Both the position numbers and the translations under genes were made by a program. A stretch of 64,000 nt of DNA, taken from contig CM053327.1 in the NCBI GenBank assembly GCA_028583605.1, forward strand, positions 43,393,559 through 43,457,558, written 5' to 3'. Below are positions 33,689 through 46,055 of the stretch, piece by piece (the first letter of the stretch is position 1; each line of letters starts with the position of its first letter). The DNA is from Dastarcus helophoroides. Its lineage: Eukaryota > Arthropoda > Insecta > Coleoptera > Bothrideridae. The notes under the pieces are model-generated. The model was given only the letters and a program-made list of their open reading frames with translations. It made no database searches and was not told the DNA's origin.

Positions 33689-33967
33689 AAATGACTACGT
33701 TTTGGCAGAAAAGAAGAAAGATGGAATCCACCGTAACGTTGTGGCTGATTTTTTTTAATCAAAGTTTTCAAATCACTGGATAGGACGCAGAGATCAATTG
33801 AGTGGCATTCTAGATCTAACATCCTTGGATTTTTTGAAAAATGACAACGTTTTGGCAGAAAAGAAGAAAGATGGAATCCACCGTAACGCTGTGGGTCACT
33901 GGATATGATGCAGAGATCAATTGAGTGACCTCCCAGGTAGCCGGATCTAACATCCTTAGATTTTTTC
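33689..33967. repeat. 150-bp tandem duplication
   Basis: ACGTTTTGGCAGAAAAGAAG followed by AAAGATGGAATCCACCG occurs at 33697 and 33847, and GCAGAGATCAATTGAGTG and TCTAACATCCTT recur behind each. It lies directly upstream of the RNase H fragment. Confidence 0.75.
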
Positions 33968-34590
33968 TAAGAAGACACTCGAATTCAAAAATGTGTGCAA
34001 TACGACCGAAGTCTGAAAGGCTTCGTGGCCGAATTGTTAAAAAATATCGTCAGATAATGCTCTCACTAAAGAATGCAATTGATTTAATATGGACCAAAGG
34101 ACATCCTGGGAAAAAGGGAAACGAACGCGCTGACAAACTGGCGAGGAAGGGTTCGGAGGGACAATTCGTTGGACCAGAACCCATGGCGAGATCAACCGTA
34201 AGATCCCTACTTAACAAAGAAATTTATCATAAGCACAAAGCCCTATGGGCATCAATAACAACATGCCGACAAACTCAGGCATTTATTAGAATGCTGTGCA
34301 GAGAAAGGGCAAAACTATGCCTACAACTCTTAAGGAATAATCTCAGAAAACTTGTAGGGATTTGGACAGGTTACTGTCGATTAAACAAACACCTCCACAG
34401 AATGGGAATTATAAACGACCCAAGTTGTAGAGGGTGTTTAGAAGATGAGAGTCTCGAGCAGGTGATGTGTAACTGCCCGGCACTAGCATCAATCAGAGGA
34501 TCCACGCTGGGGGACTGCTGGCCTAGTGTGGCCAGTTTGAGAGAGATGGAACCAAGGGACGTTCTTCAGTTTCTCAACAAGGTTGGATGA
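33968..34590 (+). pseudogene. I-type LINE RNase H C-terminal fragment
   Basis: The open frame contains IDLIWTKGHPGKKGNERAD followed by LARKGS, the C-terminal RNase H signature (GH.G, then N..AD with the last catalytic Asp). Near its end is a Cys motif, CRGCLEDESLEQVMCNCPAL, typical after RNase H in I-like LINEs. The first three acidic residues of the RNase H site and all RT sequence are missing, so it is a 3' fragment. The frame is open from 33925, but the first part encodes the 150-bp repeat. TGA at 34588-34590 is probably the true end of the ORF. Confidence 0.75.
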
Positions 34591-34694
34591 CTGAATGAAT
34601 GACCAAGGACACCTCAATCACGGGGATAGCACAATGAGCCCGGAAAGAGTGGCCTAAGTGCTGACCTGAACTTTAGGCAACCCACAACGAATCC
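34591..34694 (+). other. LINE 3' UTR-like tail
   Basis: Follows the RNase H stop (GACTGAATGAATGACC..., ending GCAACCCACAACGAATCC). No A tail is visible, and it runs straight into the 171-bp array. Confidence 0.3.
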
Positions 34695-37589
34695 AGGTTG
34701 GCGACTTGTCTTCTTCCAGTATTCAAGAAGATTCACTTTTGATTTTCTTTGGACAGAGTCCAAAAGACACATTAGCTCTCGGTTCAAAGAAAAATTTGCC
34801 TGGTTAATGATGAGGTCTTAATCGAGTCTCTCCCGACACTGGATCACAGGCGCGTGGTTGGCGACTTGTCTTCTTCAACTATTCAAGAAGAATCAGTCAC
34901 TTCTGATCTTCTTTGAACAGAGTCCAAAAGACACCTTCGCTGTTTTGAATTCGGTTTAAAGAAGAGAAATTTGCCTGGTTGATGATGAGGTCTTAATCGA
35001 ATCTCTCCAGACACTGGATCACAGACGAATGGTTGGCGACCTGTCACCTTTTAGTATTCAAGAAGGTTCACTTTTGATCTTCTTTGGACAGATCTCATTT
35101 GGACTCGGTTCAAAGAAGAGCAATTTGCCTGGTTGATGATGAGGTCTTAATCGAGTCTCTCCAGACACTGGATCACAGGCGCATGGTTGGGGACTTGCCT
35201 CCTTCCAGTATTCAAGAAGACTTGCTTTTGATCTTCTTTGGACAGAGTCCAAAAGATACATTAGCTCTTTTGAATTCGGTTCAAAGAAGAGAAATTTGCC
35301 TGGTTGATGATGAGGTCTTAATCGAGTTTCTCAAGACACTGTATCACAGGCGCATGGTTGGCGAGTTGTCTTCTTCCAGTATTCAAGAACACTTACTTTT
35401 GATCTTCTTTGAACAGGGTCCAAAAGGCACATTAGCTCTTGAATTTGGTTCAGAGAAGAGAAAATTGCCTGGTTGATGATAAGGTCTTAATTGAGTCTTT
35501 CCAGACACTGAATCACAGGCGCATGATGGGCGACTTGTTTCCTTCCAGTTTTCAAGAAGACTCACTTTTGATCTTCCTTGGACAGAGTTTAAAAGATACA
35601 TTAGCTCTATTGGACTCAGTTCAAAGAAGAGCAATTTGCCTGGTTAATGGTGAAGTCTTAATCGAGTCTCTCCAGACCCTAGATCACAGACGTATGGTTG
35701 GCGACTTGTCTCCTTTCAGTATTCAAGAAGGTTCACTTTTGATCTTCTTTGGACAGTTCTCATTTGGACTCGGTTCAAAGAAGAGCAATTCGCCTGGTTG
35801 ATGATGAGGTCTTAATCGAGTCTCTCCAGACACTGGATCACAGGCGCATGGTTGGGGACTTGCCTCCTTCCAGTATTCAAGAAGACTTGCTTTAAATCCT
35901 TTTTAGACAGAGTCCAAAAGATACATTAGCTCTTTTGAATTCGGTTCAAAGAAGAGAAATTTGCCTGGTTGATGATGAGGTCTTAATCGAGTTTCTCCAG
36001 ACACTGGATCACAGGCGCATGGTTGGCGAGTTGTCTTCTTCCAGTATTCAAGAAGACTTACTTTTGATCTTATTTGAACAGAGTCCAAAAGGCACATTAG
36101 CTCTTTTGAATTTGGTTCAGAGAAGAGATAATTGCCTGGTTGATGATAAGGTCTTAATTGAGTCTTTCCAGACACTGAATCACAGGCGCATGATGGGCGG
36201 CTTGTTTCCTTCCAGTTTTCAAGAAGACTCACTTTTGATCTTCCTTGGACAGAGTTTAAAAGATACAGTAGCTCTTTTGGACTCAGTTCAAAGAAGAGCA
36301 ATTTGCCTGGTTAATGGTGAAGTCTTAATCGAGTCTCTCCAGACCCTAGATCACAGACGTATGGTTGGCGACTTGTCTCCTTTCAGTATTCAAGAAGGTT
36401 CACTTTTGATCTTCTTTGGACAGTTCTCATTTGGACTCGGTTCAAAGAAGAGCAATTCGCCTGGTTGATGATGAGGTCTTAATCGAGTCTCTCCAGACAC
36501 TGGATCACAGGCGCATGGTTGGGGACTTGCCTTCTTCCAGTATTCAAGAAGACTTGCTTTTGATCTTCTTTGGACAGAGTCCAAAAGATACATTAGCTCT
36601 TTTGAATTCGGTTCAAAGAAGCGAAATTTACCTGGTTGATGATGAGGTCTTAATCGAGTTTCTCCGGACACTGGATCACAGGCGCATGGTTGGGCGAGTT
36701 GTCCTTCTTCCCAGTATTCAAGAAGACTTATTTAAGCAATTCGCCTGGTTGATGATGAGGTTCTTAATCGAGTCTCTCCAGGACACTGGATCACAGGCGC
36801 CATGGTTTGGGGACTTGCCTTCTTCCAGTATTCAAGAAGACTTGCTTTTGATCTTCTTTGGACAGAGTCCAAAAGATACATTAGCTCTTTTGAATTCGGT
36901 TCAAAGAAGCGAAATTTACCTGGTTGATGATGAGGTCTTAATCGAGTTTCTCCGGACACTGGATCACAGGCGCATGGTTGGCGAGTTGTCTTCTTCCAGT
37001 ATTCAAGAAGACTTATTTTTGATCTTCTTTGAACAAAGTCCAAAAGACACATTAGCTCTTGAATTTGGTTCAGAGAAGAGAAAATTGCCTGGTTGATGAT
37101 AAGGTCTTAATTGAGTCTTTCCAGACACTGAATCACAGGCGCATTATTGGCGACTTGTTTCCTTCCACTTTTCAAGAAGACTCTCTTTTGATCTTCTTTG
37201 GACAGAGTCCAAGAGACCCATTAGCTCTTTTGGATTCATTTCAAAGAAGAAGAATCCACCTGGTTGATGATGAGGTCTTAATCGAGTTTCTCCAGACACT
37301 TGATCACAGGCACATGGTTGGCGACTTGTCTACTTCCTGTATTCAAGGAGATTTGCTTTGGATCTTCTTTGGACAGAGTCCAAAAGACACATCAGCTCTT
37401 TTGAATTCGGTTCAAAGAAGAGAACCCTGCCTGGTTGATGATGAGGTCTTAATCGAGTCTCTCCAGACACTAGATCACAGGCGCATGGTTGGCGACTTGT
37501 CTCCTTCCAGCATTCAAGAAGACTCATTTTTGATCTTCTTTAAACAGAGTCCAAAAGACACATGAGCTCTTTTGGATTCAAAATGTTCG
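34695..37589 (+). repeat. 171-bp array from a CR1/Jockey-like LINE tail (plus)
   Basis: About 17 units. GGACTCGGTT / GAATTCGGTT landmarks at 35101, 35272, 35441 and 35612 give a 171-bp period with occasional 2-bp indels. It encodes the same 57-codon word as 27636-29888 but on the plus strand. A near-identical block of about 320-360 bp recurs within it (36416-36720 and 36735-37080), with inserted single bases near 36690-36800 that shift the frame. The frame is otherwise open for up to 226 codons. It is the inverted partner of the left array. Confidence 0.85.
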
Positions 37590-38261
37590 TGCGAAAGTGG
37601 TGTGGGTGTGGATGACACAATTTTAAAAAATTAGGCAGTCATGTGGAGTGCTGACAGAAGTGAAAACTTAAAATAGGAAATAACAGTGATAACATTTTGA
37701 CAACATATGAAGTAATTTAATTACCTCAAATGTTTGTATATTTTAATATCTGCGAGGTACATACCTAACATTTTATATGACTTACATTAAACCCAGGTGT
37801 CAAGCGACTAATACTAGCTAACCTCGATCCTGGTGTTGTCCGAATTTTTTTATTTATCCATCGTGATATTATATAATGTATTCGTCACGATAATTCCGTA
37901 TTTAAATCTCTCATCTTATAATAACAAAAATATCCTTTGTCATTTCATATTTTACAAGAAATAACTAGATCACGAAACCACAAAAGTCAGAACATTTATC
38001 TATGAGTGTTATAATACTACTCACATCAAAATATTTAATGAAGATTTTAAGAAATGTCATTAAAAATATAACAGCGTCGCCAAACGCTCAGCCAACTGTC
38101 ACTCTGTCCCGAGTTGTTCATAAGAAGTTATGTGTATCGTATGAAGCATATCTTCATTTCGCCGATTTTTCATTTAACTTCAGAAGTAGGGTTAGATTAT
38201 CAGGCAAGCTTAGCTTTCAATTCAAAGAGCGAGCGTGGCGCAATGGTAGAGCATTTGGTGT
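37590..38261 (-). repeat. Family C body, inverted copy
   Basis: Reverse complement of 27001-27600 and beyond. Its right end is the tRNA A-box-like GTGGCGCAATGGTAGAGC (38234-38251), where the sequence switches to an RT fragment at GTCATTTGATATCC. Part of the 161-codon frame over 38002-38487 is therefore a chance fusion of family C and RT sequence. Confidence 0.7.
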
Positions 38262-38486
38262 CATTTGTCATTTGATATCCAGTTTTCTCTCTGACAGATC
38301 TCGTCAGGTCGTCATTGATGGCATCTCATCCCACACATTTGCGATTAATGCAGGGGTTCCTCAGGGGTCTGTTCTGTCTCCTACTCTATTTTTGTTGCAC
38401 ATAAACGATCTCTTAGCTTTAACTTCTTATCCCATAGACGCGAATGTAAATAGCCTGGTGTCAACATTTTTCTCCGACGCACCATG
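38262..38486 (+). pseudogene. CR1/Jockey-like LINE RT fragment
   Basis: Reads CHLISSFLSDRSRQVVIDGI, TFAINAGVPQGSVLSPTLFL, LHINDLLALTSYPI and NSLVSTFFSD. The GVPQG motif is intact, but the YADD box between YPI and NSL is mutated to DANVN. It is the inverted counterpart of 30183-30400 and starts exactly at the end of the family C tRNA-like half. Confidence 0.85.
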
Positions 38487-38775
38487 ATGTCAGCTTGCAG
38501 CTCAAAACGAATAAAAAGAAACTGAAATATTTATACTCGTCAGCTAACCTTTGAACAGTATTGCAGTGAAGTTTTTAAGCAGTCTGCTTCCAAGCCGGAA
38601 AATATCCAACTAAAGGGATGTTATTAAAGCGACAAGAAAAATATTGGGCGACGGCACATAAGTAAGGATTCATAAAATATTACGGTTTTGTTTTTACAAG
38701 CTCGCTCCCTGCAAAAGCGCAAAAGTAGAGGATTAGTATATATAAATTTTTTCGACATCACATTATCATTTCAAT
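38487..38775. repeat. Segment X, inverted partner of 29889-30182
   Basis: Matches the left X segment in reverse complement and keeps the same neighbour (RT fragment). Together with the arrays and family C, the two sides read as circular permutations of one cycle: RT, X, array, C. Confidence 0.7.
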
Positions 38776-39435
38776 ATTCGATGTCGGTCAAATAAAACTT
38801 TGATAGCGATGGTGAATGCAGTCACTTAATGAATATGCATTTGACAAAATTACGCAAGAAGTGAGTCATTTATAATTGGATTAGCAGGAGATTTATTTCA
38901 TAGAGTCCTTGATGTAAGCTCCTGCAAAATCTTTTTGATGACATGTAATCTCAATGGCTCCAATTTGTAAGGATTACACATAAATCCGTTAAGGTATTAT
39001 GCTTCACGTTCACACTAAATCCTTTATTTCCCACTAATCTACTTACATTTTCCAATCTTCAAGACCGATAAAAATAGAGCTAACAAAAGCAACTAATATT
39101 GGAGACCATATTAGTTTCAATGCTCCTTGATAAAAGTGATCGATTTTTGTAACTACTATTTTTAACAAAAACGTTTAAATTTGAGGTATAATTTCACAGT
39201 TTTAAAAAAGGTCGAAACTCCAACTCTTTCTGGAACTGTCATATGTTCCAATTTAGTTCCAGAATCAGTTGGATTGTAAAACGAATGAAGACTCGATTTT
39301 TCGAAATAAATTTCGAGTTTCAACTTATGGAAGTTCCAGGAAGAGTTGGAGTTTTAATATGAATGAAAACTCGATTTTTCAAAATAAATTTCTAGTTTTT
39401 CTCCAAATAATTTTCCCCCCAAATTTCCATAACTT
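38776..39435. other. Unassigned spacer with a small duplication
   Basis: AATGAA(G/A)ACTCGATTTTTC followed by AAATAAATTT occurs at about 39281 and 39361, with matching GGAACT/AGTTCC words between. No gene recognised. Confidence 0.4.
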
Positions 39436-39500
39436 TGTGTGTTGTATTTTTTAATCTTTCTTGTTTTCAAGGGACAAGATTTGTATTTCAATTTTTAAAT
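39436..39500 (+). mobile_element. Family A 3' fragment
   Basis: TTGTGTGTTGTATTTTTTAA, then TCTTTCTTG and ACAAGATTTGTATTTCAATT. This is a 5'-truncated copy lacking the hammerhead-like core, as expected of incomplete reverse transcription. Confidence 0.6.
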
Positions 39501-39789
39501 ATTCTTCTTAATTATTTTTGAAATAATTACGTTTTCTAATGATAACTAAAAAAATGCACTCTATTATTAATTTTACGATTTAGGCTGATTTATAAGATCC
39601 AAGAAACCTGTCTACAAATTTTCAGTATCAGAAAATAGGCGCCAAGTTTTTATTTCAGACGAAATATGCTCTGAAACAAAAGTGGAAAACTAGCGAAATC
39701 CTCAAATTCCGTATAACTTATTTATCCAATGCAAAACTTGAAAATTAGGTTGATTTGCTTTTAGAGGGTATTACTTCCAAACTGAGAAC
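39501..39789. other. Unassigned AT-rich spacer
   Basis: No repeat or gene recognised. Confidence 0.4.
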
Positions 39790-40722
39790 TTAAAGTAATC
39801 GCTTAAAACGTCTTTATGCCATTTAGTTTGGGCTAGACTGAAAAGTTTCGAGCCACCACTAACAAAGAAACTTTTCAGAACTCTTATAACAAGTTTTGTA
39901 TTTTGTTCCATTAAGGAATGTAAACGGCCATGTTTACTGGGAAATAATTGCCAAAACTCTAATTAGCGGTGGCCATCTATCTACGTTTGCGTGAGATAAA
40001 AGCCTGTAAAATATAGCCAACGTTTCAACAATGCATCCGCACAAAATTCAACCCAATCAATCAAGTCAAAATTCAATTTTAGTTCACTATAAACATTCGT
40101 GACACCCAATGCTCTACCACTGCGCCGCGATCGCTCATTGAATTGAAAGCTAAGCTTGCCTGATAATCTAACCCTAGCCCTGAAGTTAAATTGAATATGC
40201 GAAAATGTGTTTACTATAATTGTTTAAATTGTGATTTAATTTGATTATTGTTATTCCTATTCTGTCCGTAAACGAAAGTAGCAGGTACACGTACCCAGCG
40301 AGGTTTGAACCTCAGCGCAAAACAATTACTCCACCACTGATCCATGGTCGCTCATTGAAAGCTAAATTTGCCTGATAATCTAACCCTAGTTCTGAAGTTA
40401 AATGAAATATGCGAAAATGTGTATACTGTAATTGTTCAAATTGTGTTTTAATTTGATTATTAGTATTTTTATTCTCCTCGTAGACGAAAGCTGATTATAT
40501 CACAAAAGAAAAACGTTGGCAAATTACGGGCTGGCGTCAATTCGAAAGACGGATACGACGTGCGAAATTAAAATCAGCGTAATAAAGATATGCTTCACAC
40601 GTCGCTTGCTGCGAACAATAACTTTGCCTCCGTATTATGAACAACGCAGGACAGAGTGACAAGAATTAGTAACATTTGGTTGAGCGTTTGGCGACGCTGT
40701 TATATTTTTAATGACATTTCTT
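39790..40722 (+). repeat. Segment E plus two family C copies
   Basis: 39790-40160 duplicates 26620-27000 directly. It is followed by family C sequence with an A-box half-head (40110-40125), then a second family C copy with the B-box-containing head (GGTTTGAACCTC near 40300). The segment ends at ATGACATTTCTT, where the large TIR element begins. Confidence 0.7.
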
Positions 40723-41436
40723 AGGATGCAACATCGTTCAAAAAAGCATCGACGTTTGAACATCGATGTCCCAACGGTATTGGGTGACGATACATCGATG
40801 CTATTCCAATGTTTTTCAAATATTTAATTGCGGCTTTAAGAAGTCAAAATTACGAAGGTGCAGAAAGGATATCGATTGAAAAAACTTTTTTTTAGAAACT
40901 TTCGAGTTTACCGTTAAGATTTCAACTTTTTCCTCAAAGTTCCTAGATTAAAATTGAAATTTCGACTCTAATTACAAAATTTCGACTTTTTTATTGAAAA
41001 TTCAAATTCTTTCTCGAAATTTCACCTTTATTCTCAAAATTTCGCCTTTATTCTCAAAATTTCGCTTTTGTTCTCAAAATTTCAACTTTTTTCTAAAAAT
41101 TCTGAGACTAAACTCAAAATGTGGACTTTAATATCGCAATTTCAACTAGAGGTAAACTCGAAACTAATTTTTGTTTCTTGAAATTTCGAAAAAAAGATCG
41201 AAGTTTCGCCTTTAAACTTGAAGTTTCTAAAACATATTTTTTTAATTCATGGCCTTTCTACGCCTAATTACTTTAATTAGTAGTATTTGCTATAAAATGA
41301 CAATTATTTTCCTGCCGAATTTAAATCTATATATATTTTTTAGTTGTATGCCCCCAAATTTTGACTTAAAACTCAAAATCTACGTTTTTTGAACTAAAGA
41401 CTTGATTTGAAGATTAAAATTTTCAAATAAAGTAGA

Positions 41437-41631
41437 TTTGATGGAACGGATTGGTCCTTGGTTATTTTCAAAAATTGAAACACATAACTTGTCCCCTGAA
41501 ACCAAGAAAGATTAAAAAACACAACAAAGGTTGCTCTAACGCGTTTCGACAGCCAAGCTGTCATCTTCATAGAGAAACTGACCTTTGTTGTGTTTTTTAA
41601 TCTTTCTTGGTTTCAGGGGACAAGTTCTGTG
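41437..41631. mobile_element. Family A inverted dimer with long target duplication
   Basis: Flanked by a 16-bp direct repeat TTTCAAATAAAGTAGA (41421-41436 and 41632-41647); its first six bases also match the family end, so the true duplication is 10-16 bp. The left arm is a minus copy with stem II GACAGC/GCTGTC and a broken AUGAAGA core. The right arm is the 3' half in plus orientation, joined near 41578. Confidence 0.8.
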
Positions 41632-42049
41632 TTTCAAATAAAGTAGACATTTCGAGATTATAGCCCAACATTAAAGAAAAACCTCAACATTAAAAAGATA
41701 AATTCAAAATTTTAAATTAAAATTTTCAAAAAAAGTAGACATTTCGAGATTATAGCCCAACATTAAAGAACAACCTCATCATTAAAAAGATAAATTCAAA
41801 ATTTTAAAAATTCTCATTTTAATCTCAAATATTTATAAAAATGCTTGAATTTTCGACGAAAATTCAAAGTTAAACACTGATTTTGCAAAAATGGTTTAAA
41901 TCTCGAGAAAAAATAAAATTTATAAAAAGAAAATTTGGTTTAATTTTTTTTTTTTGGTTTTTTCAATTTTGTCATTTTGAAAAATAAGTGAATTTTAAAA
42001 ATGTCAAAATTTTAAAGAAGGCTGAAAGTTTTAAATGCAAATAAGATAA

Positions 42050-42990
42050 ACTTTTTATAAAAATGTTGAAATGTCTTCAAAAAATTTAAATTTTTCAAAA
42101 AAGTCAAAATTTTGATAACATTATTTTTTGAAACAGTCAGACAAAATTTTGCAAAAATGTCAAACCTTTTAAAAGAAGGAAATTAAAAAAAATCGAGGTT
42201 TTGAAGAAATATCGAATTTTGTAAATTTTGTCAAAAGAATTCGAAATTTTTTAAAAATGAAATGTTCAAAAAATTTCAAGTTTTGGAAAAAAATCGAAAT
42301 TTTTGATAAAGTCGAAATTTTAATCGGAAATTTAAATGGTCGAAATTTAGAAAAATATTGACATTTTCATAAAAAGTATAAATTTTGAATAAAAAGATTT
42401 CCACAATGTAGAAATTCTGGAAAATACGATTTTTTATAGTTGCAATTTAAAAAAAAAATTAAGGTAACATTTTGAAAAAGATTTGAAAAAATTGAAACTA
42501 AAAAAAAGGCGAAATGTTTGAGGTTGTACTAATAAATTATAATTTTAAACAAGATTTTCAAAAAATCTAGAAATTTTGAAAAATAAAAATATTAAAATTT
42601 GAAAAATGTTAAAATGTTTTCAAAAAATTTAAATTTTTCAAAAAAGTCGAAATTTTGATAACATTATTTTTTAAAAAAGTCAGACAAAATTTTGCAAAAA
42701 TGTGAAACTTTTTAAAAGTCAGAATTTTTAAAAAGCGAGGGTTTGAAGAAATTACGAAATTTGTAAATTTTGTCAAAAGGATTCGAAATGTTTTAAAAAA
42801 GAAATTCTCAAAGAATTTCAAATTTTGGAAAAATTGAAATTTTTGAAAATGTCGAAATTTTAACCGGAAATTTAAGTGGTCGAAATTTGGAAAAATATTG
42901 ACCTTTTCATAAAAAGTATAAATTTTAAATAAAAAGATTTCCACAATGTGGAAGTTCTGGAAAATACGATATTTTATAGTTGCAATTTAA
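42050..42990. repeat. About 545-bp tandem duplication
   Basis: TTCAAAAAATTTAAATTTTT at 42074 recurs at 42619, and GATTTCCACAATGT at 42399 recurs at 42938. AT-rich with no gene; the 111-codon minus frame is compositional. Confidence 0.75.
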
Positions 42991-43624
42991 AAAAAAAAAT
43001 CTTTATGGTGAACTCTTATTGACCGGCAAAATTATGTTTTTTAATTTTATTTAACATTTCTTCAGCCCAGTTTTTTAAAAAAATAGTAAAAAATCGTAAA
43101 ACAGCATTTTAAAAAAGATTCGAAAAATTCGAAATTAAAAAAAGACGAAATGTTTAAAGTTGTACTAATTTAATTTGAAAATAAATAATAACTTTGAAAA
43201 AGTAAGATTTTCAAAAAAGGGAGAAATTTTGAAAAATAATCAAAATTTCAAAGAGGATAAAAGTTTGAAATAATTTCGAAAATTAGAAAAGTCAAAATTT
43301 TCAAAAAAATTAAAAATTTAAAAAGATGGTGAAATTTTCAAGAAAAATAAAATTTATTTTTATTAAAAAAACGAAATTTTCAACAACAAAAAATTGAAAT
43401 TTTGAGAACAAGCCAAAAATTTCAAAAATAAGTGAAATTAAAAAAAAATTGTAATTTGAAAAAACCTAATTCTCAAAAAGTTAAAATTTTGAAATAGTCA
43501 AAATTTTCAAGAAAATAATAATTGACAATTTAAAAGGACGCCCAACTTTTCAAAACAAAAATTCTTTTTTATCACAAAGCGAAATATTCAGAAAATTTAC
43601 GTTTTTGAGTATTTTAAAACTAAA

Positions 43625-43762
43625 GTACACAAGATGACAGTTTGGCTGTCGAAACGCGTTAGAGCAACCTTTGTTGTGTTTTTTAATCTTTCTTGATTTC
43701 AGAGGAAAAGTTCTGTATTTCAATTTTTGAAGATAACCAAGGACCAGTCCGTTTTACCAAAT
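43625..43762 (+). mobile_element. Family A copy, truncated in the core
   Basis: Starts inside the CUGAAGA box (only AAGA remains), keeps stem II GACAGU-UUG-GCUGUC, GAAACGCGTTAGAGCAACC and the full 3' end GGACCAGTCCGTTTTACC. The 5' truncation fits incomplete reverse transcription. Confidence 0.7.
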
Positions 43763-44099
43763 TTTAAAAACGTCGATATTTTTAAAAAAGAAAAAAAGTT
43801 AAACTTTTCAAGCAATCAAAATTTCCATAAAAAAATTTAAGTCTTCAAAGAAAAATTAAAACATTTTTGGAAAAAAGATCGAAATATTGAAAAACACTCA
43901 GACTTTTTAAAAAAGTTAGACTAGATTGTGTTAAAATGTCAAATGTCCCATATAATTTTGAAAATTTTTGGAGTCATACTTATTTTCAAAAAAGTCAATT
44001 TTTTTAAAAGAATTCGCAATTTATAATAATCGAAATTTGGAAAACAATCGACGTTTTGATAAAACGTTAAAATTTTTAATCAAAAGTGAAGATTTCCAA

Positions 44100-45420
44100 A
44101 AAATTGGATATTTTGAAAAATTGGAATTTTGTAAAAAAGTTTTTAAAACCAAAGATTTGAGGTTAATTCTCAGATTTAATTGTAGTAATTAGACTCCAAA
44201 TTTTGAGAAACAAGTTGAATTTTCGAGAAAAGCCTAAAATTTAAAAAATAAAATTTGAAAATTTGGCATAGTACAAAATTTTTGGTTTAGAGAAAAATCT
44301 GAAATTACAAAAATGTGCAATTTCTAAGTAAAGCACGAAACACGTATTGAACCTTTCTTCTTAAAAATTAACGACTTCTAGAAAATTTGTAATCTGGAAA
44401 TTTGGAGCGAAATTTTGAGTACTTTGTTTTGGTTTTTATTTGGAAATTTTTATTTTTGACTCGAAAATTGATCTACTTCAAAAATGTTTATCTCTTTTCT
44501 TAAAATTTCGACATTTTCATAAGAAGTTAAAATTTTCAATAAGAAGTCAAGATTTCTAAAAAATTGGATATTTTGAAAAATTCGAATTTTGTGAAAAAGT
44601 TTTTAAAACGGAAGATTTGCGGTTCATTCTCAAATCTAATTTTAATAATTAGACTCCATATTTTAAGAAAAAATTCAAACTTTCGAGAAAAACCTAAAGT
44701 TTGAAAAATAAAATTTGAAAATTTGACACAATACAAAATTCTTGATTTTGAGGAAAATCTGAAATTACAAAAATGTGCAATTTTTAAGTAAAGCACGAAA
44801 CACGTATTGAACCTTTCATCTTAAAAATTAACGACTTCTAGGAAATTTGTAATCTGGAAATTCGGGACGAAATTTTGAGAACTCTGTTTTGGGTTTTATT
44901 TGGAAATTTTTATTTTTGACTCGAAAATTGATCTACTTCAAAAATGTTTATCTCTTTTCTTCAAATTTCGACATTTTCATAAGAAGTTAAAATTTTCAAT
45001 AAGAAGTCAAGATTTCTAAAAAATTGGATATTTTGAAAAATTCGAATTTTGTAAAAAAGTTTTTAAAACGGAAGATTTGCGGTTAATTCTCAAATCTAAT
45101 TTTAATAATTAGACTCCATATTTTAAGAAAAAATTCAAATCGAGAAAAACCTAAAGTTTGGAAAATAAAATTTGAAAATTTGACACAATACAAAATTCTT
45201 AATTTTGAAGAAAATCTGAAATTACAAAAATGTGCAATTTTTAAGTAAAGCACGAAACACGTATGGAACCTTTCTACTTAAAAATTAACGATTTCTAGAA
45301 AATTTGTAATCTGGAAATTCGGGGCGAAATTTTGAGAACTCTGTTTTGGGTTTTATTTGGAAATTTTTATTTTTGACTCGAAAATTTCTTTATTTCAAAA
45401 TTGTTTATTCTTTTCCCTAA
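44100..45420. repeat. 460-bp tandem triplicate
   Basis: AAGCACGAAACACGTA recurs at 44331, 44791 and 45248 (periods 460 and 457), and GGATATTTTGAAAAATT opens each unit. An open frame at 44536-44796 lies inside a unit and is not conserved as protein. No gene. Confidence 0.85.
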
Positions 45421-46055
45421 AAGTTCACTTTTTTTAGAGGTTTTGAATTAAAATACGAGAAAATTAAAACTAAGAAAAAAGTTAATTTGTGTAAAAAAAG
45501 TTGTCTTAAAGGAGCTGAAATTTTGAAGTTTAAATTAGAAATTTTGATAAAGATAAGAACGTTCTTTTTGTCCCAAAAATTTAAAATAACAAATACTAAA
45601 TAAATAATAAATAATTGTGAATCTAAAATCGAAATTTTCACAATTGAAGTAAGGGTTGGAAATGTCAATTAAATCGAGTTAATGTTTTCGAGTTTTCAAA
45701 GTTAATACTCAAAAAACTTTTCTTAAAATTGTCATCTTTCTTTCAAAATTTGGGCTTTTTTGATTGCAAAATTAAAACAGCTAAACTATGAATTTTTAAA
45801 TAATTGTATTGTATTCCTGCGGCATACAAATTTAACATCAGTTTGTTAAATATATACTGTTGCCATCGGGTGACTAGTTACAGAATTGTGTGGTCGTTTG
45901 TCCCATCAATTCCATGCAACAGATGGCTCGAATTCTGTCACCATGCGATACATCGATTTTTCAAACATCGTTTATAAATCGAACGATGTATTGATATTTT
46001 TTATCCTTACAAACGATACATCGATGCTTTCAAATCGAACTATCGTTTGCATCCT

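Larger units (their letters stand above)
40723..46055. mobile_element. Candidate 5.3-kb hAT-like element, AT-rich interior
   Basis: Left end AGGATGCAACATCGTTC and right end (reverse complement) AGGATGCAAACGATAGTTC share nine identical terminal bases and, farther in, AAAGCATCGA and CATCGATG words at both ends. It interrupts family C sequence. No 8-bp target duplication is visible, and about 110 bp of family C are repeated on both sides, so the boundaries are less certain than for 11575-16773. No transposase. The interior holds TCGAAATTT-type repeats and two family A insertions. Confidence 0.5.

Noticed and set aside
38002..38487. 161-codon frame as a single gene
   Set aside because: Its first part is family C repeat and its second part an RT fragment; the junction lies at the family C tRNA-like half.
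43611..43769. 9-bp target duplication ATTTTAAAA around the family A copy at 43625
   Set aside because: Eleven unexplained bases lie between the left repeat and the element start, and such words are common by chance in this AT-rich block.
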